NCBI GenBank assembly: GCA_963746465.1
Contig: CAVVAY010000013.1
Span: 372,001-436,000 of the forward strand
Length of the DNA stretch: 64,000 bases
Direction: 5' to 3'
Source: CAVVAY01 sp963746465
Lineage (GTDB): Bacteria; Actinomycetota; Actinomycetes; JACCUZ01
Part shown: in pieces, positions 16,736 through 25,667 of the stretch
Layout: every line of letters starts with the position of its first letter
Position numbering within the stretch: the stretch's first letter is position 1
Notes under the pieces: model-generated
What the model was told of the DNA's origin: nothing
What the model saw: the letters and a program-made list of their open reading frames with translations, nothing else
Database searches by the model: none
Translations under genes and position numbers: made by a program

Positions 16736-17766
16736 GCCGGCAGGTCCTCGAACCCTCGGCAGTCGGCGAGGTAGCGCTGCCAGTCCCAGTCGGCGAGGAA
16801 CGACCCGGCCGCCACGTGACCCGCCAGCAGCAGCTGTTCCTGCTGCTCGTCGGTGATGCCGAAGTCGACCGGCGAGACGCCCGACGCGTCGACGAAGATG
16901 CTGCGCGCCTGCACGCACGGGTCGTCGATGTGCTGGCCGTCGCAGGCCTCGAGCATCGTCTCGACGAGGGAGAGGGCCAGTGACACGGTGCCGCGGACCT
17001 CGGTGGTGCTGACCCGGCCGTCCGGGCGCATCGCGAGCCGCACGCCGAAGGTCGGCCAACGGGGCGGACGCGAGTCGGTGCGGTCGAACACCGCGATCGG
17101 GAAGTTCGACAGCACGCTGCCGTCGACCAGCGTCGACACGTCGGGCTGGCCCTCCTCGGTCGGCGTCGAGCGCAGGGTGACCGGCTCGAAGAAGAACGGG
17201 ATGGACGCCGAGGCGCGCACCGCGTCCGCGACCTCCTGCTCGTCCGGGTCGAGGCCGTAGAGCGGGTAGTCCCAGGGCAGCCGGACGAACCGCTTGCGGG
17301 AGACGTCGCTCGCGGTCACCAGCAGCGAGTAGCGCTGGTCCTCCGGCAGGCTGCTGCCGGGGTCGTCGGCCCGCAGGTCGCCGAAGGTGTGCACACCGAG
17401 GTCGCCGAGCGCACCCTTCACCCAGGACCGCAGGTAGTCGCCCTCGAAGACCCCGCCGTCGAAGGCCAGCGAGAACCCGTCGACCAACCGGGCCAGCGGA
17501 CCGGCCGCCCGGCCGACGGGACCGCGGTCGCGCAGCCGCTTGTAGTCGAGGCTGCGGGCGACGTCCTCGAGCCGCTCGATCGGCTCGCCGGCCCGCTGCA
17601 GCGCGACGAGGAAGGCGCCGACCACGGCGCCCGCGGAGGTGCCGGCCACCCGCGGGAAGGTGTAGCCCGCCCGGGCGAGAGTGGCCGCGGCCGCGGTGAG
17701 CCCGATGCCCTTCACGCCGCCGCCCTCGAGGACCAGGTCGGTGCGCAGTGGGGCGGGGTCTGCCAT
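16732..17766 (-). CDS. Patatin-like phospholipase
   Basis: The 344-aa protein has the full patatin Ser-Asp dyad layout: the oxyanion loop EGGGVKGIG (14-22), nucleophile S44 in GTSAG, and the aspartate in LVDGSVLSNFP near 213. Enzymes of this family cleave acyl groups from membrane lipids. No signal peptide is present, so it is probably cytosolic or peripheral. ATG 17766 has no Shine-Dalgarno, but TAGGGT lies 6 nt upstream. Confidence 0.9.
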   Translation of the reverse strand: MADPAPLRTDLVLEGGGVKGIGLTAAAATLARAGYTFPRVAGTSAGAVVGAFLVALQRAGEPIERLEDVARSLDYKRLRDRGPVGRAAGPLARLVDGFSLAFDGGVFEGDYLRSWVKGALGDLGVHTFGDLRADDPGSSLPEDQRYSLLVTASDVSRKRFVRLPWDYPLYGLDPDEQEVADAVRASASIPFFFEPVTLRSTPTEEGQPDVSTLVDGSVLSNFPIAVFDRTDSRPPRWPTFGVRLAMRPDGRVSTTEVRGTVSLALSLVETMLEACDGQHIDDPCVQARSIFVDASGVSPVDFGITDEQQEQLLLAGHVAAGSFLADWDWQRYLADCRGFEDLPA

Positions 17767-17772
17767 GCGCCG

Positions 17773-17778
17773 ACCCTA
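17773..17778 (-). promoter_or_regulatory. Candidate -10 box, leaderless patatin transcript
   Basis: TAGGGT ends 6 nt before the ATG at 17766. No ribosome site is visible, which supports a leaderless start. Confidence 0.45.
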
Positions 17779-17840
17779 ACGATCGGGTCACGGCTCGCCC
17801 CCCGGTGGTCAGCGCCGCCTTCGTCGGACAGGCTCGGGGG

Positions 17841-18986
17841 ATGCGCCTTCGCCTGACCACCGCCGCGGCCACCCTCGTGCTCGGCGCGGGACTGCTCACC
17901 GGTTGCTCCGGCAGCGACGATGCCGATCCCGATGCCGCGCCGACCGGGGGTGCGAGCAGCTCGTCCGACGACGAGTCCCCGACGTCGGCGCCGGAGAGCG
18001 GGGCCCCCGTCGCGCGGGCCCGGGTGGCGGACGTCGTGGCTACCGGGCTGGCGGCGCCGTGGGACATCGCCTTCCTCCCGGACGGCACGGCCCTGGTCAG
18101 CGAGCGTGACGACGACCGGCTGCTCAGGGTGACCGCCGCGGGCGACGTGTCGGCCGTCGGGACGGTGCGCGGCGTCGACGGCGCCGGCGAGGGCGGGCTG
18201 CTCGGGCTCGCGGTCTCGCCGTCGTACGACGAGGACCGGACGGTGTACGCCTACTTCACCGCCGGGTCGGAGAACGTGGTCGCCGCGATGACGTACGACG
18301 GCCAGCGGGTGTCCGGGCAGCGAACCGTGTTCGACGGCATCCCCTCCGGGCCGATCCACAACGGCGGCCGGATCGCGTTCGGTCCGGACGGGTTCCTGTA
18401 CGTCGGGACCGGGGAGGCCGGCCGGCGCGACCCCTCGCAGGACCCGGACGACCTGGGCGGCAAGATCCTGCGGATCACCGCGGACGGTGAGCCGGCGCCC
18501 GGGAACCCGACCGAGGGGGGACCGGTGTGGAGCCTCGGGCACCGCAACGTGCAGGGCATCGGATGGGACGAGCGCGGCCGGATGTGGGCCAGCGAGTTCG
18601 GGCAGAACACCTGGGACGAGCTGAACCGGATCGTGCCGGGCGGCAACTACGGCTGGCCTGAGGTCGAGGGCCGGGCCGGGGGCGGCGACTTCCGCGACCC
18701 GGTGCGGCAGTGGCACACCGACGTCGCGTCGCCGAGCGGGATCGCGATCGCGGGCGGCTCGGTGTTCATGGCCGGGCTGCGCGGCGAGCGGCTCTGGCAG
18801 ATCCCGCTGCTGGACGAGGGGACCGGGGCGCCGCGACCGCTGCTGACCGGGCGCTACGGGCGGTTGCGCGCCGTGGTCACGGCGCCGGACGGCTCCCTGT
18901 GGGTGCTCACCAACAACACCGACGGCCGGGGCAGTCCGCGCCAGGGCGACGACCGGATCATCCGGCTCACGCTGTCGACGCCCTAG
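17841..18986 (+). CDS. Lipoprotein, glucose/sorbosone dehydrogenase family
   Basis: A 381-aa exported protein. A signal peptide with lipobox LLTGC (about 18-22) predicts a membrane-anchored lipoprotein, followed by a Ser/Asp-rich linker. The rest is a beta-propeller of the PQQ-dependent sugar dehydrogenase type: GLAAPWDIAFLPDG, then IHNGGRIAFGPDGFLYVGTG containing the likely active-site histidine, and LGHRNVQGIGW. Whether it binds PQQ cannot be told. ATG 17841 lies 74 bp from the divergent patatin start. Confidence 0.88.
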   Translation: MRLRLTTAAATLVLGAGLLTGCSGSDDADPDAAPTGGASSSSDDESPTSAPESGAPVARARVADVVATGLAAPWDIAFLPDGTALVSERDDDRLLRVTAAGDVSAVGTVRGVDGAGEGGLLGLAVSPSYDEDRTVYAYFTAGSENVVAAMTYDGQRVSGQRTVFDGIPSGPIHNGGRIAFGPDGFLYVGTGEAGRRDPSQDPDDLGGKILRITADGEPAPGNPTEGGPVWSLGHRNVQGIGWDERGRMWASEFGQNTWDELNRIVPGGNYGWPEVEGRAGGGDFRDPVRQWHTDVASPSGIAIAGGSVFMAGLRGERLWQIPLLDEGTGAPRPLLTGRYGRLRAVVTAPDGSLWVLTNNTDGRGSPRQGDDRIIRLTLSTP

Positions 18987-19042
18987 CCGGGACAGCCGGA
19001 ACGCGGCCGTTCCACTGCCCCCCGTTTCGCGCCCGTTTCACC

Positions 19043-19093
19043 ATGATCGGAGCAGAACAGCGGTAGCGGGTGACTCCCAGCCGCTCCGATCAT
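19043..19093. repeat. Inverted repeat between lipoprotein and S51 peptidase genes
   Basis: ATGATCGGAGC (19043-19053) is repeated exactly in inverted orientation as GCTCCGATCAT (19083-19093), 29 nt apart. It lies 28 bp before the next start codon. There is no T tract. It could be a terminator-like hairpin or a two-site operator. Confidence 0.5.
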
Positions 19094-19121
19094 CACGTTT
19101 CGGGCTCCTGGAGGGGAGAGC

Positions 19122-19859
19122 ATGGACGGCATGGAGAACCGTCCCGGACCTGTCGCGCTGGTCGGGAGCGGGGAGTACCTGCCGGTGATGGCCGAGGTCG
19201 AGGGCCGGCTGCTCGAGGGGCGGCCGCCGCGGTTCGTGCAGCTGGCGACCGCCGCCGCACCCGAGGGACCAGCGTCGCTCGGCAGGTGGCACGGGCTGGG
19301 TCGCGCCGCGGCCGACCGGCTCGGCGTCACCCAGGTCGTCGTCCCGGTGGTCGACCGGATCAGTGCCGACGACGCCGGGCTCGCCGGACTGGTCGACGGT
19401 GCCGGGCTGGTCTACCTCTCCGGCGGCAACCCGCCGTTCCTGGCCACGACGCTGCTCGGCACCCGGGTCTGGTCGGCGATCGAGGCGGCCTGGCGCGGCG
19501 GTGCAGCGCTGGCCGGCTGCAGCGCGGGGGCGATGGCGCTGACCGGGCAGGTGCCCGACATCCGTCACCCGTTCCGCGAGCCGGTGCCCGGCCTCGGCGC
19601 CGTCCCGCAGCTGAGTGTGCTTCCGCACTTCGACCGGTTCGCCGGCCGCCTTCCGGACCTGGTGCTGAACCGGGTGTCGAACCCGCCGCCAGGTGTGACT
19701 GCCGTCGGCATCGACGAGGACACCGCGCTCGTCGGCGGCTGGCGCGAGGACCCGGAGGAGTGGGAGGTCGTCGGCCGTCAGTCGGTGTGGGTTCTCACGC
19801 CGGACGGCCGGGCGGAGCACCCAGCCGGGTCGGTCCTGCGCCTCGGCCCGACCGGCTGA
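19122..19859 (+). CDS. Peptidase S51 / cyanophycinase-like protein
   Basis: A 245-aa class I glutamine-amidotransferase-like hydrolase. The nucleophile is the serine in LAGCSAGAMAL near 131-141, preceded by VYLSGGNPPFL, and the acid/histidine block SVLPHFDRF lies near 168; this is the S51 arrangement rather than a Cys-His-Glu amidotransferase. Family members cleave dipeptides or cyanophycin; no cyanophycin synthetase is seen here, so the substrate is open. The start follows GGAGGGGAG closely. Confidence 0.8.
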   Translation: MDGMENRPGPVALVGSGEYLPVMAEVEGRLLEGRPPRFVQLATAAAPEGPASLGRWHGLGRAAADRLGVTQVVVPVVDRISADDAGLAGLVDGAGLVYLSGGNPPFLATTLLGTRVWSAIEAAWRGGAALAGCSAGAMALTGQVPDIRHPFREPVPGLGAVPQLSVLPHFDRFAGRLPDLVLNRVSNPPPGVTAVGIDEDTALVGGWREDPEEWEVVGRQSVWVLTPDGRAEHPAGSVLRLGPTG

Positions 19860-19869
19860 GAACCGGCGG

Positions 19870-21405
19870 TCAGGACTGGCCGCAGCGCTCCAGCACCAGC
19901 TCGCGGACCCGCCCCGCGTCGGCCTGGCCGCGGGTGGCCTTCATCACCGCGCCGACCACCGCACCGGCCGCCGCGACCTTGCCGGCCCGGATCTTCTCCG
20001 CGACGTCCGGGTCGGCGGCCAGCGCCTCGTCGACGGCGGCGAGCAGCGCACTGTCGTCGCTGACCACCGCGAGACCGCGGCTGTCGACCACCTCGTCGGG
20101 CTCCCCCTCGCCGGCCAGCACGCCCTCGATGACCTGCCGCGCCAGCTTGTCGTTCAGCGCACCGGAGCCGACGAGCGCCACCACCCGCGCGACCTGGGCC
20201 GGGGTGATCGCGAGCTCGGCGAGGTCGACCTGGCGCTCGTTCGCGTGCCGCGCGAGCTCTCCGAGCCACCACTTGCGGGCGGCCTCGGCCGGGGCGCCGG
20301 CGGCGATGGTGCTCTCGACGAGGTCGACGGCGCCGGCGTTCACGAGGGCGCGCATGTCCAGGTCGGATGCTCCCCAGGCGTCTTGCAGCTGGCGACGACG
20401 GACCGAGGGCGACGCCGGCAGCCCGGCCCGCAGCTCCTCGACCCACGCCGGATCGGGTGCGACCGGGACGAGGTCGGGCTCCGGGAAGTAGCGGTAGTCC
20501 TCGGCCTGCTCCTTGGACCGGCCGGACGTGGTGCTGCCGGTGTCCTCGTGCCAGTGCCGGGTCTCCTGCACGACCCGCCCGCCGGACGACAACAAGGCTG
20601 CCTGTCGGCGGATCTCGTACCGCATCGCGCGCTCGACCGAGCGCAGCGAGTTGACGTTCTTGGTCTCGGACCGGGTACCGAGGGGGTCCGACGGCGAGGG
20701 CCGCAGCGACAGGTTGACGTCGCACCGCAGCGAGCCCTGCTCCATGCGGACGTCGGAGACACCGAGGGTGCGCATCAGCTCGCGCAGTGCGGTGACATAG
20801 GCGCGGGCCACCTGCGGCGCCAGCTGGCCGGTGCCCTCGACCGGCTTGGTGACGATCTCGATCAGGGGGATGCCGGCCCGGTTGTAGTCGACCGACGAGT
20901 GGTCGGCGCCGTGGATGCGGCCGGTCGCGCCGCCGACGTGCAACGACTTCCCGGTGTCCTCCTCCATGTGCACGCGCTCGATCTCGATCCGGAACGTGCG
21001 CGGGCCGTCGTCGGTCCCCACCTCGACGTCGAGGTGGCCGTCGGTGCAGATGGGCTCGTCGTACTGCGAGGTCTGGAAGTTCTTCGGCATGTCGGGGTAG
21101 AAGTAGTTCTTCCGCGCGAACCGGCACCAGCCCGCGATGTCGCAGTCGAGCGCCAGCCCCATCCGGATCGTCGACTCGACGGCGACCGCGTTGAGCACCG
21201 GCAGCGAGCCGGGCAGCCCCAGGCAGGTCGGGCACACCTGGCTGTTCGGCGGCGCACCGAAGGTGGTGTCGCAGCCGCAGAACATCTTGGTCGCCGTGCC
21301 GAGCTCGACGTGCACCTCGAGACCGAGCACCGGGTCGAAGGCGGCGACCGCCTCCTCGTAGTCGGCCAGGCCTGGCGCCGCGGTGCTGACGTGGGTGTCG
21401 CTCAT
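19870..21405 (-). CDS. gatB: Asp/Glu-tRNA amidotransferase subunit B
   Basis: GatB binds mischarged Glu-tRNA(Gln) or Asp-tRNA(Asn) and activates the acyl group with ATP. With ATG 21405 it has 511 aa. It shows the family blocks GLEVHVELGTATKMFCGC, the cysteines of PTCLGLPGSLPVLN, and RIEIERVHMEEDTGKS, plus the C-terminal YqeY-like helical tail. A GTG 24 nt upstream is an alternative start. It is the last gene of gatC-gatA-66-codon gene-gatB. Confidence 0.96.
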   Translation of the reverse strand: MSDTHVSTAAPGLADYEEAVAAFDPVLGLEVHVELGTATKMFCGCDTTFGAPPNSQVCPTCLGLPGSLPVLNAVAVESTIRMGLALDCDIAGWCRFARKNYFYPDMPKNFQTSQYDEPICTDGHLDVEVGTDDGPRTFRIEIERVHMEEDTGKSLHVGGATGRIHGADHSSVDYNRAGIPLIEIVTKPVEGTGQLAPQVARAYVTALRELMRTLGVSDVRMEQGSLRCDVNLSLRPSPSDPLGTRSETKNVNSLRSVERAMRYEIRRQAALLSSGGRVVQETRHWHEDTGSTTSGRSKEQAEDYRYFPEPDLVPVAPDPAWVEELRAGLPASPSVRRRQLQDAWGASDLDMRALVNAGAVDLVESTIAAGAPAEAARKWWLGELARHANERQVDLAELAITPAQVARVVALVGSGALNDKLARQVIEGVLAGEGEPDEVVDSRGLAVVSDDSALLAAVDEALAADPDVAEKIRAGKVAAAGAVVGAVMKATRGQADAGRVRELVLERCGQS

Positions 21406-21412
21406 GCGGAGA

Positions 21413-21613
21413 TCACGCCTCGTCCTCACCGCGCCGCAGCCGGCGGACGATGATGATCGTGCCCGTGACGAGGACGACCGCGTTCAGCAACGCGTCGACG
21501 AGCTCGAGGCGGTCGCCGTCCTCGCGCGCCTGACGGAGCCGTGACAGGGCGGTGCGCCCGGCCATCACCGTGGTGACGAAGGTGACGATGGACTTGAGCT
21601 TCTTCACGTTCAC
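21413..21613 (-). CDS. 66-aa membrane protein between gatA and gatB
   Basis: It begins with GTG at 21613, overlapping the gatA stop (GTGA), with GGAGG 7 nt upstream, and ends 8 bp before gatB. The product is basic at the N-terminus (MNVKKLKSIVTFVTTVMAGR), has a charged middle, and one hydrophobic helix near the C-terminus (LLNAVVLVTGTIIIVRRL) followed by RRGEDEA. I know of no Gat subunit of this kind. The tight spacing shows that it is translated with the operon; its function is unknown. Confidence 0.75.
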   Translation of the reverse strand: MNVKKLKSIVTFVTTVMAGRTALSRLRQAREDGDRLELVDALLNAVVLVTGTIIIVRRLRRGEDEA

Positions 21614-23136
21614 AGCTGAGCCTCCGTGGTCAGGGTCGTGAGGTCCGGCGCCTCGTCGATGAGCAGATGGCCCCACCGGTCGGCGAGCGCGGCCTCCACC
21701 GCACCCCCCACCCGGTAGAGCCGGTCGTCAGCGGTCGGCGGCGCCATCACCTGCAGGCCGACCGGCAGCCCGTCCTCGGGCGCCAGGCCGATCGGCAGCG
21801 ACATCGAGGCGTTGCCGGCGAGGTTCGACGGGATGGTGCACAGGTCGGCGAGGTACATGGCGAGCGGGTCGTCGAGCCGCTCACCGAGCTTGAACGCCGT
21901 GGTCGGCGTGGTGGGCGACACCAGCACGTCGGCCTGCTCGAAGGCGGCCTCGAAGTCGCGCACGACCAGGGTGCGCACCTTCTGCGCCTGCCCGTAGTAG
22001 GCGTCGTAGTAGCCGCTGGACAACGCATAGGTGCCGAGCATGATGCGGCGCTTCGCCTCGGGCCCGAAGCCCGCGGCCCGGGTGACGGACATGACGTCTT
22101 CGGCACTGCCGCTGCCGTCGTCGCCGACCCGCAGTCCGTAGCGCATGCCGTCGAACCGGGCCAGGTTCGACGAGCACTCGCTCGGCAGGATCAGGTAGTA
22201 GGCCGGCAGGGCGTACTCGAAGTGCGGGCAGTCGACCTCGACCACCTCCGCGCCGAGCTTCTCGAGCAGCTCGACGGCTTCCCGGAAACGCTGCTCGACA
22301 CCCGCCTGGTAGCCCTCGCCGCCGAACTGCTTGACGATGCCGACGCGCATGCCGGCGACGTCCTGGAGCTTCGCGGCGGCGACGACGTCCGGCACCGGCG
22401 CGTCGATCGACGTCGAGTCGAGCGGGTCGTGGCCGGCGATCGTCGCATGCAGCAGAGCGGCGTCGAGCACGGTGCGGGCGCACGGCCCGGCCTGGTCGAG
22501 GGAGGAGGCCAGGGCGACGAGACCGTAGCGGCTCACCCCGCCGTACGTCGGCTTCACGCCGACCGTGCCGGTGACCGCCGCCGGCTGGCGGATGGACCCG
22601 CCGGTGTCGGTGCCCACGGCGATAGGCGCCTCGAACGCGGCGACCGCCGCCGCCGAGCCGCCGCCGGACCCGCCGGGGATGCGGTCGAGGTCCCACGGGT
22701 TGTGGGTGGGGCCGTAGGCCGAGTGCTCGGTCGAGCTGCCCATCGCGAACTCGTCCATGTTCGTCTTGCCGAGAACCACCACGCCGGCCTCGCGCAGCCG
22801 GCGCACGACGGTCGCGTCGTACGGCGGCCGCCAGCCCTCGAGCATCCGCGACCCACAGGTCGTGGGGATGCCCTCGGTCGCGATGACGTCCTTGAGGGCC
22901 AGCGGTACGCCGGCCAGCGGGCCGAGCTGCTCACCGGCGCCACGTCGCGCGTCGATCCGCCGGGCGGCTTCCCGAGCACCGTCGGCGTCGACGTGCAGGA
23001 ACGCGTGAACCGCCGGGTCGACGGCCTCGATCCGCGCCAGGTGCGCGTCGGTGACCTCGGCAGCGCTGGCCTCGCCGGACGCCACCGCGGCAGCCGTCTC
23101 CGCAGCGGTGAGCCGGATCAGGTCTCCCACCGTCAC
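21610..23136 (-). CDS. gatA: Asp/Glu-tRNA amidotransferase subunit A
   Basis: The amidase subunit releases ammonia from glutamine for tRNA-dependent amidation. The 508-aa protein has the full amidase signature: K82 (LALKDVI), cis-Ser S157 in GGSGGGSA and nucleophile S181 in TGGSIRQPAA. GTG 23136 overlaps the gatC stop. This indicates that the organism makes Gln-tRNA and/or Asn-tRNA by the indirect route, usual for actinobacteria. Confidence 0.97.
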   Translation of the reverse strand: MTVGDLIRLTAAETAAAVASGEASAAEVTDAHLARIEAVDPAVHAFLHVDADGAREAARRIDARRGAGEQLGPLAGVPLALKDVIATEGIPTTCGSRMLEGWRPPYDATVVRRLREAGVVVLGKTNMDEFAMGSSTEHSAYGPTHNPWDLDRIPGGSGGGSAAAVAAFEAPIAVGTDTGGSIRQPAAVTGTVGVKPTYGGVSRYGLVALASSLDQAGPCARTVLDAALLHATIAGHDPLDSTSIDAPVPDVVAAAKLQDVAGMRVGIVKQFGGEGYQAGVEQRFREAVELLEKLGAEVVEVDCPHFEYALPAYYLILPSECSSNLARFDGMRYGLRVGDDGSGSAEDVMSVTRAAGFGPEAKRRIMLGTYALSSGYYDAYYGQAQKVRTLVVRDFEAAFEQADVLVSPTTPTTAFKLGERLDDPLAMYLADLCTIPSNLAGNASMSLPIGLAPEDGLPVGLQVMAPPTADDRLYRVGGAVEAALADRWGHLLIDEAPDLTTLTTEAQL

Positions 23137-23432
23137 GCCTCCTCGTCGAGGATGCGCGGGACGCGGAACCGGCCGCCCTCTGCGGCGGGGGCACCGGAGA
23201 GCGCCTGCTCCTGGGTGAGTCCGGGCCGGACCTCGTCGGGGCGGGTCACGTTGGTCAGGGGCAAGGCGTGCGAGGTGGGCGGCACGTCGGCGGTGTCGAG
23301 GTCGCCGATCCGCGAGATCGCCGACACGATCGCGTCCAGCTGGCCGCCGAAGCGGTCCAGCTCGTCGTCATCGAGAGCCAGCCGGGCGAGCCGGGCCAGG
23401 TGCGCCACCTCGTCGCGGGTGATCTGGCTCAT
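23133..23432 (-). CDS. gatC: Asp/Glu-tRNA amidotransferase subunit C
   Basis: A 99-aa subunit that wraps around GatA and GatB to stabilise the complex. The start at ATG 23432 follows GAGGAG and gives the typical MSQITRDEVAHLARLARLAL N-terminus; the C-terminal GRFRVPRILDEEA matches the usual GatC end. It is the first gene of the operon, with a TAGGAT -10 candidate (23488-23493) at the start of the leader. Confidence 0.95.
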   Translation of the reverse strand: MSQITRDEVAHLARLARLALDDDELDRFGGQLDAIVSAISRIGDLDTADVPPTSHALPLTNVTRPDEVRPGLTQEQALSGAPAAEGGRFRVPRILDEEA

Positions 23433-23487
23433 GCGGCGGGACTCCTCGGGAGGCGGGGCCGTGGGCTGTCCGCACGGCCCGACCATC

Positions 23488-25557
23488 CTAGGGGCGAGCC
23501 ATCGCGGCGATCGGCTCGGCGTCGTCGGTCTCGCGGAAGTGCCCGAGCAGCCAGCGGGTGACCTCGTCGCCCGGCACCGGGCGGCTGATCAGGTAGCCCT
23601 GTGCGAGGTCGCAGCCCAGTGCCTCGAGCGCCCGCCAGGTCTCGACCGTCTCGACGCCCTCGGCGACGACGCGGAGCCCGAGCGAGTGTGCGAGGTCGAC
23701 GATCGACCGCACGATCGCGGCGTCGTCGGCATCCGTGGTCATCCGCTGCACGAACGACCGGTCGACCTTGATCTCGGAAACCGGCAGCCGCTTGAGATGC
23801 ACCAGGGACGAGTATCCGGTGCCGAAGTCGTCCAGGCTGAGGTCGACGCCCAGCCGCCCCATCGCCGCCAGCGCATGGGTCATCCGCGCGGGGTCGGCCA
23901 TCAGGACGTGCTCGGTGATCTCCAGCTTCAGGGCACGGGCTGGTAGCTGGTGGTCGCGCAGCAGCTCGGCGACGACGTCGGCGAAGCCCGTGTCGCTGAG
24001 GTCCCGCACCGAGACGTTCACCGCCACCGGAAGCTCGATCCCGACGCTCCACCACTTGGCTGCCTGGGCCAGTGACTTCGCCAGCACGATGTGGGTGAGC
24101 TGCCGCATCATTCCGGACTGCTCAACGAGACTGAGGAAGGCGTCCGGGTAGAGCAGGCCACGGCTCGGGTGGTTCCAGCGGACGAGCGCCTCGACTCCGA
24201 CCGGTGCACCGCGCGGGAAAGACACTGCGGGCTGGAAGTGCATCTCCAGCTCGCCGTTCTCGAGTGCACGCCGCACCGAGCCGAGCAGGTCCAGCCGGTC
24301 CGGCGTGTGGATGTCGCGCTCCGGCCGGTAGAGCTCCACCCCGGTGCGCTCCTCCTTGGCCTGGTACATCGCCACGTCCGCGAGCTGCAGCAGCCGAGGC
24401 ACGGAATCGGTGTGCTCGGGGTGCAACGCCACACCGATGCTGGTCTCGACCTGGAGGGTCATGCCGTCCAGGTGGTACGGCTCCGCGAGCACCATCCGGA
24501 TCCGCGCTGCCGCATCGAGCGCCGCCGTCGAGTCGTCGACGTCTGTGAGCAGCACAGCGAACTCGTCGCCGCCGAGCCGCGCAACCGTGTCCTCGGGCCG
24601 TACCGCGCGGGTCAACCGGGTGGCGGCGATCTCGAGCAGCCGGTCGCCGGTGTGGTGGCCCAAGGTGTCGTTGATCTCCTTGAACCGGTCCAGGTCTAGC
24701 AGGCACAAGGCCACCGAGCGACCGGTTCGTTCGTGCTCCTCGCCCGCCAGGGCCATCTGCGTGACCAGATGCTTGCGGTTGGCGAGCCCGGTCAAAGCGT
24801 CGTGCAGTGCGGCATGCTCCTTCTCCAACGAGATGGAGGCGGTCTTGTACACGAGGAACAGCGGTAGCAGGAGAAGCGGGATCAGGCCCCAAGAGGCGCT
24901 GGTCACGACCACTACGACAGGCGAGAGCGCCACCACGGCGAAAGTGGTGATCGCGTAGTAGCCGATGTCGTCGACGAAGTCGGCCCACCAGCTCGTGCCG
25001 TCGTACACCGTGGTCACGGTGGCGACGAGGGAGAGGTTGACCACGAAGTACACGACCCAGGACAGCCCCATGACCAGCGTCTGGTGAACCGAGATGTCGC
25101 CGATCGGGTGAGCCGGCGACGGCCGCATGCCCGCAACCCAGAGCACGATCGAGGCGACGCCAAGACAGGTGACGTACTGCCCGGTGTTGAAGACGACCTT
25201 CCAGAGCGGCTTGCGCTTCGCGAGCTCGCCCAGCAGCACCCCGACTCCGTGGACGAGCAGGGCGGCCCACGGTCCCCAGTAGAAGAGGATCGCGAATACG
25301 AAAGCGGTGGAGATGGTGACGCCTTGGGGGTCGTAAGCCCCCGCCGTCACGACCGGCCGGAGCTCGGCCAGCAGGACCAGGCCGGCGATCAGGGCGAACG
25401 GGGACCCCATGGCCAACAGCTGTCCGCTGGACAGGTGCTCGGCTGCGGCGACGAGCAGGCCAAGGCCGGCCGCTCCGCAGGTCGCGACATAGGCCCAGAA
25501 CAGGCCGGGCCGGGCCGGGCCCAGGACCGAGCGCATGCCGGGCACGAGCTCGGACAT
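23488..25557 (-). CDS. Membrane-bound GGDEF-EAL c-di-GMP protein
   Basis: A 689-aa protein. Residues 15-240 form about seven or eight membrane helices resembling an integral sensor domain. The GGDEF domain follows (about 250-415) with an intact GGDEF at 329-333 and an allosteric I-site RPED (320-323) exactly five residues before it. The EAL domain begins with E456-A-L and continues with the DDFGTGYSSL and EGVET blocks. Both cyclase and phosphodiesterase motifs are intact, so either activity is possible. It is separated from ligA by 110 bp without a clear signal. Confidence 0.92.
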   Translation of the reverse strand: MSELVPGMRSVLGPARPGLFWAYVATCGAAGLGLLVAAAEHLSSGQLLAMGSPFALIAGLVLLAELRPVVTAGAYDPQGVTISTAFVFAILFYWGPWAALLVHGVGVLLGELAKRKPLWKVVFNTGQYVTCLGVASIVLWVAGMRPSPAHPIGDISVHQTLVMGLSWVVYFVVNLSLVATVTTVYDGTSWWADFVDDIGYYAITTFAVVALSPVVVVVTSASWGLIPLLLLPLFLVYKTASISLEKEHAALHDALTGLANRKHLVTQMALAGEEHERTGRSVALCLLDLDRFKEINDTLGHHTGDRLLEIAATRLTRAVRPEDTVARLGGDEFAVLLTDVDDSTAALDAAARIRMVLAEPYHLDGMTLQVETSIGVALHPEHTDSVPRLLQLADVAMYQAKEERTGVELYRPERDIHTPDRLDLLGSVRRALENGELEMHFQPAVSFPRGAPVGVEALVRWNHPSRGLLYPDAFLSLVEQSGMMRQLTHIVLAKSLAQAAKWWSVGIELPVAVNVSVRDLSDTGFADVVAELLRDHQLPARALKLEITEHVLMADPARMTHALAAMGRLGVDLSLDDFGTGYSSLVHLKRLPVSEIKVDRSFVQRMTTDADDAAIVRSIVDLAHSLGLRVVAEGVETVETWRALEALGCDLAQGYLISRPVPGDEVTRWLLGHFRETDDAEPIAAMARP

Positions 25558-25667
25558 CCACCCTCCCTCGGACGCGCCGCATCGTCGCAGCGCCCCCGCA
25601 CCGCCTACAGGGTCCTCTCGGCGTGGTTGCCCGGGTCCTGAAGCCCCCGTTCGGTCCAGATCGACCG

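Noticed and set aside
25558..25667. Possible riboswitch between ligA and the GGDEF-EAL gene
   Set aside because: I looked for c-di-GMP, cobalamin and SAM riboswitch consensus blocks and saw none. The gap has only ordinary GC-rich sequence.
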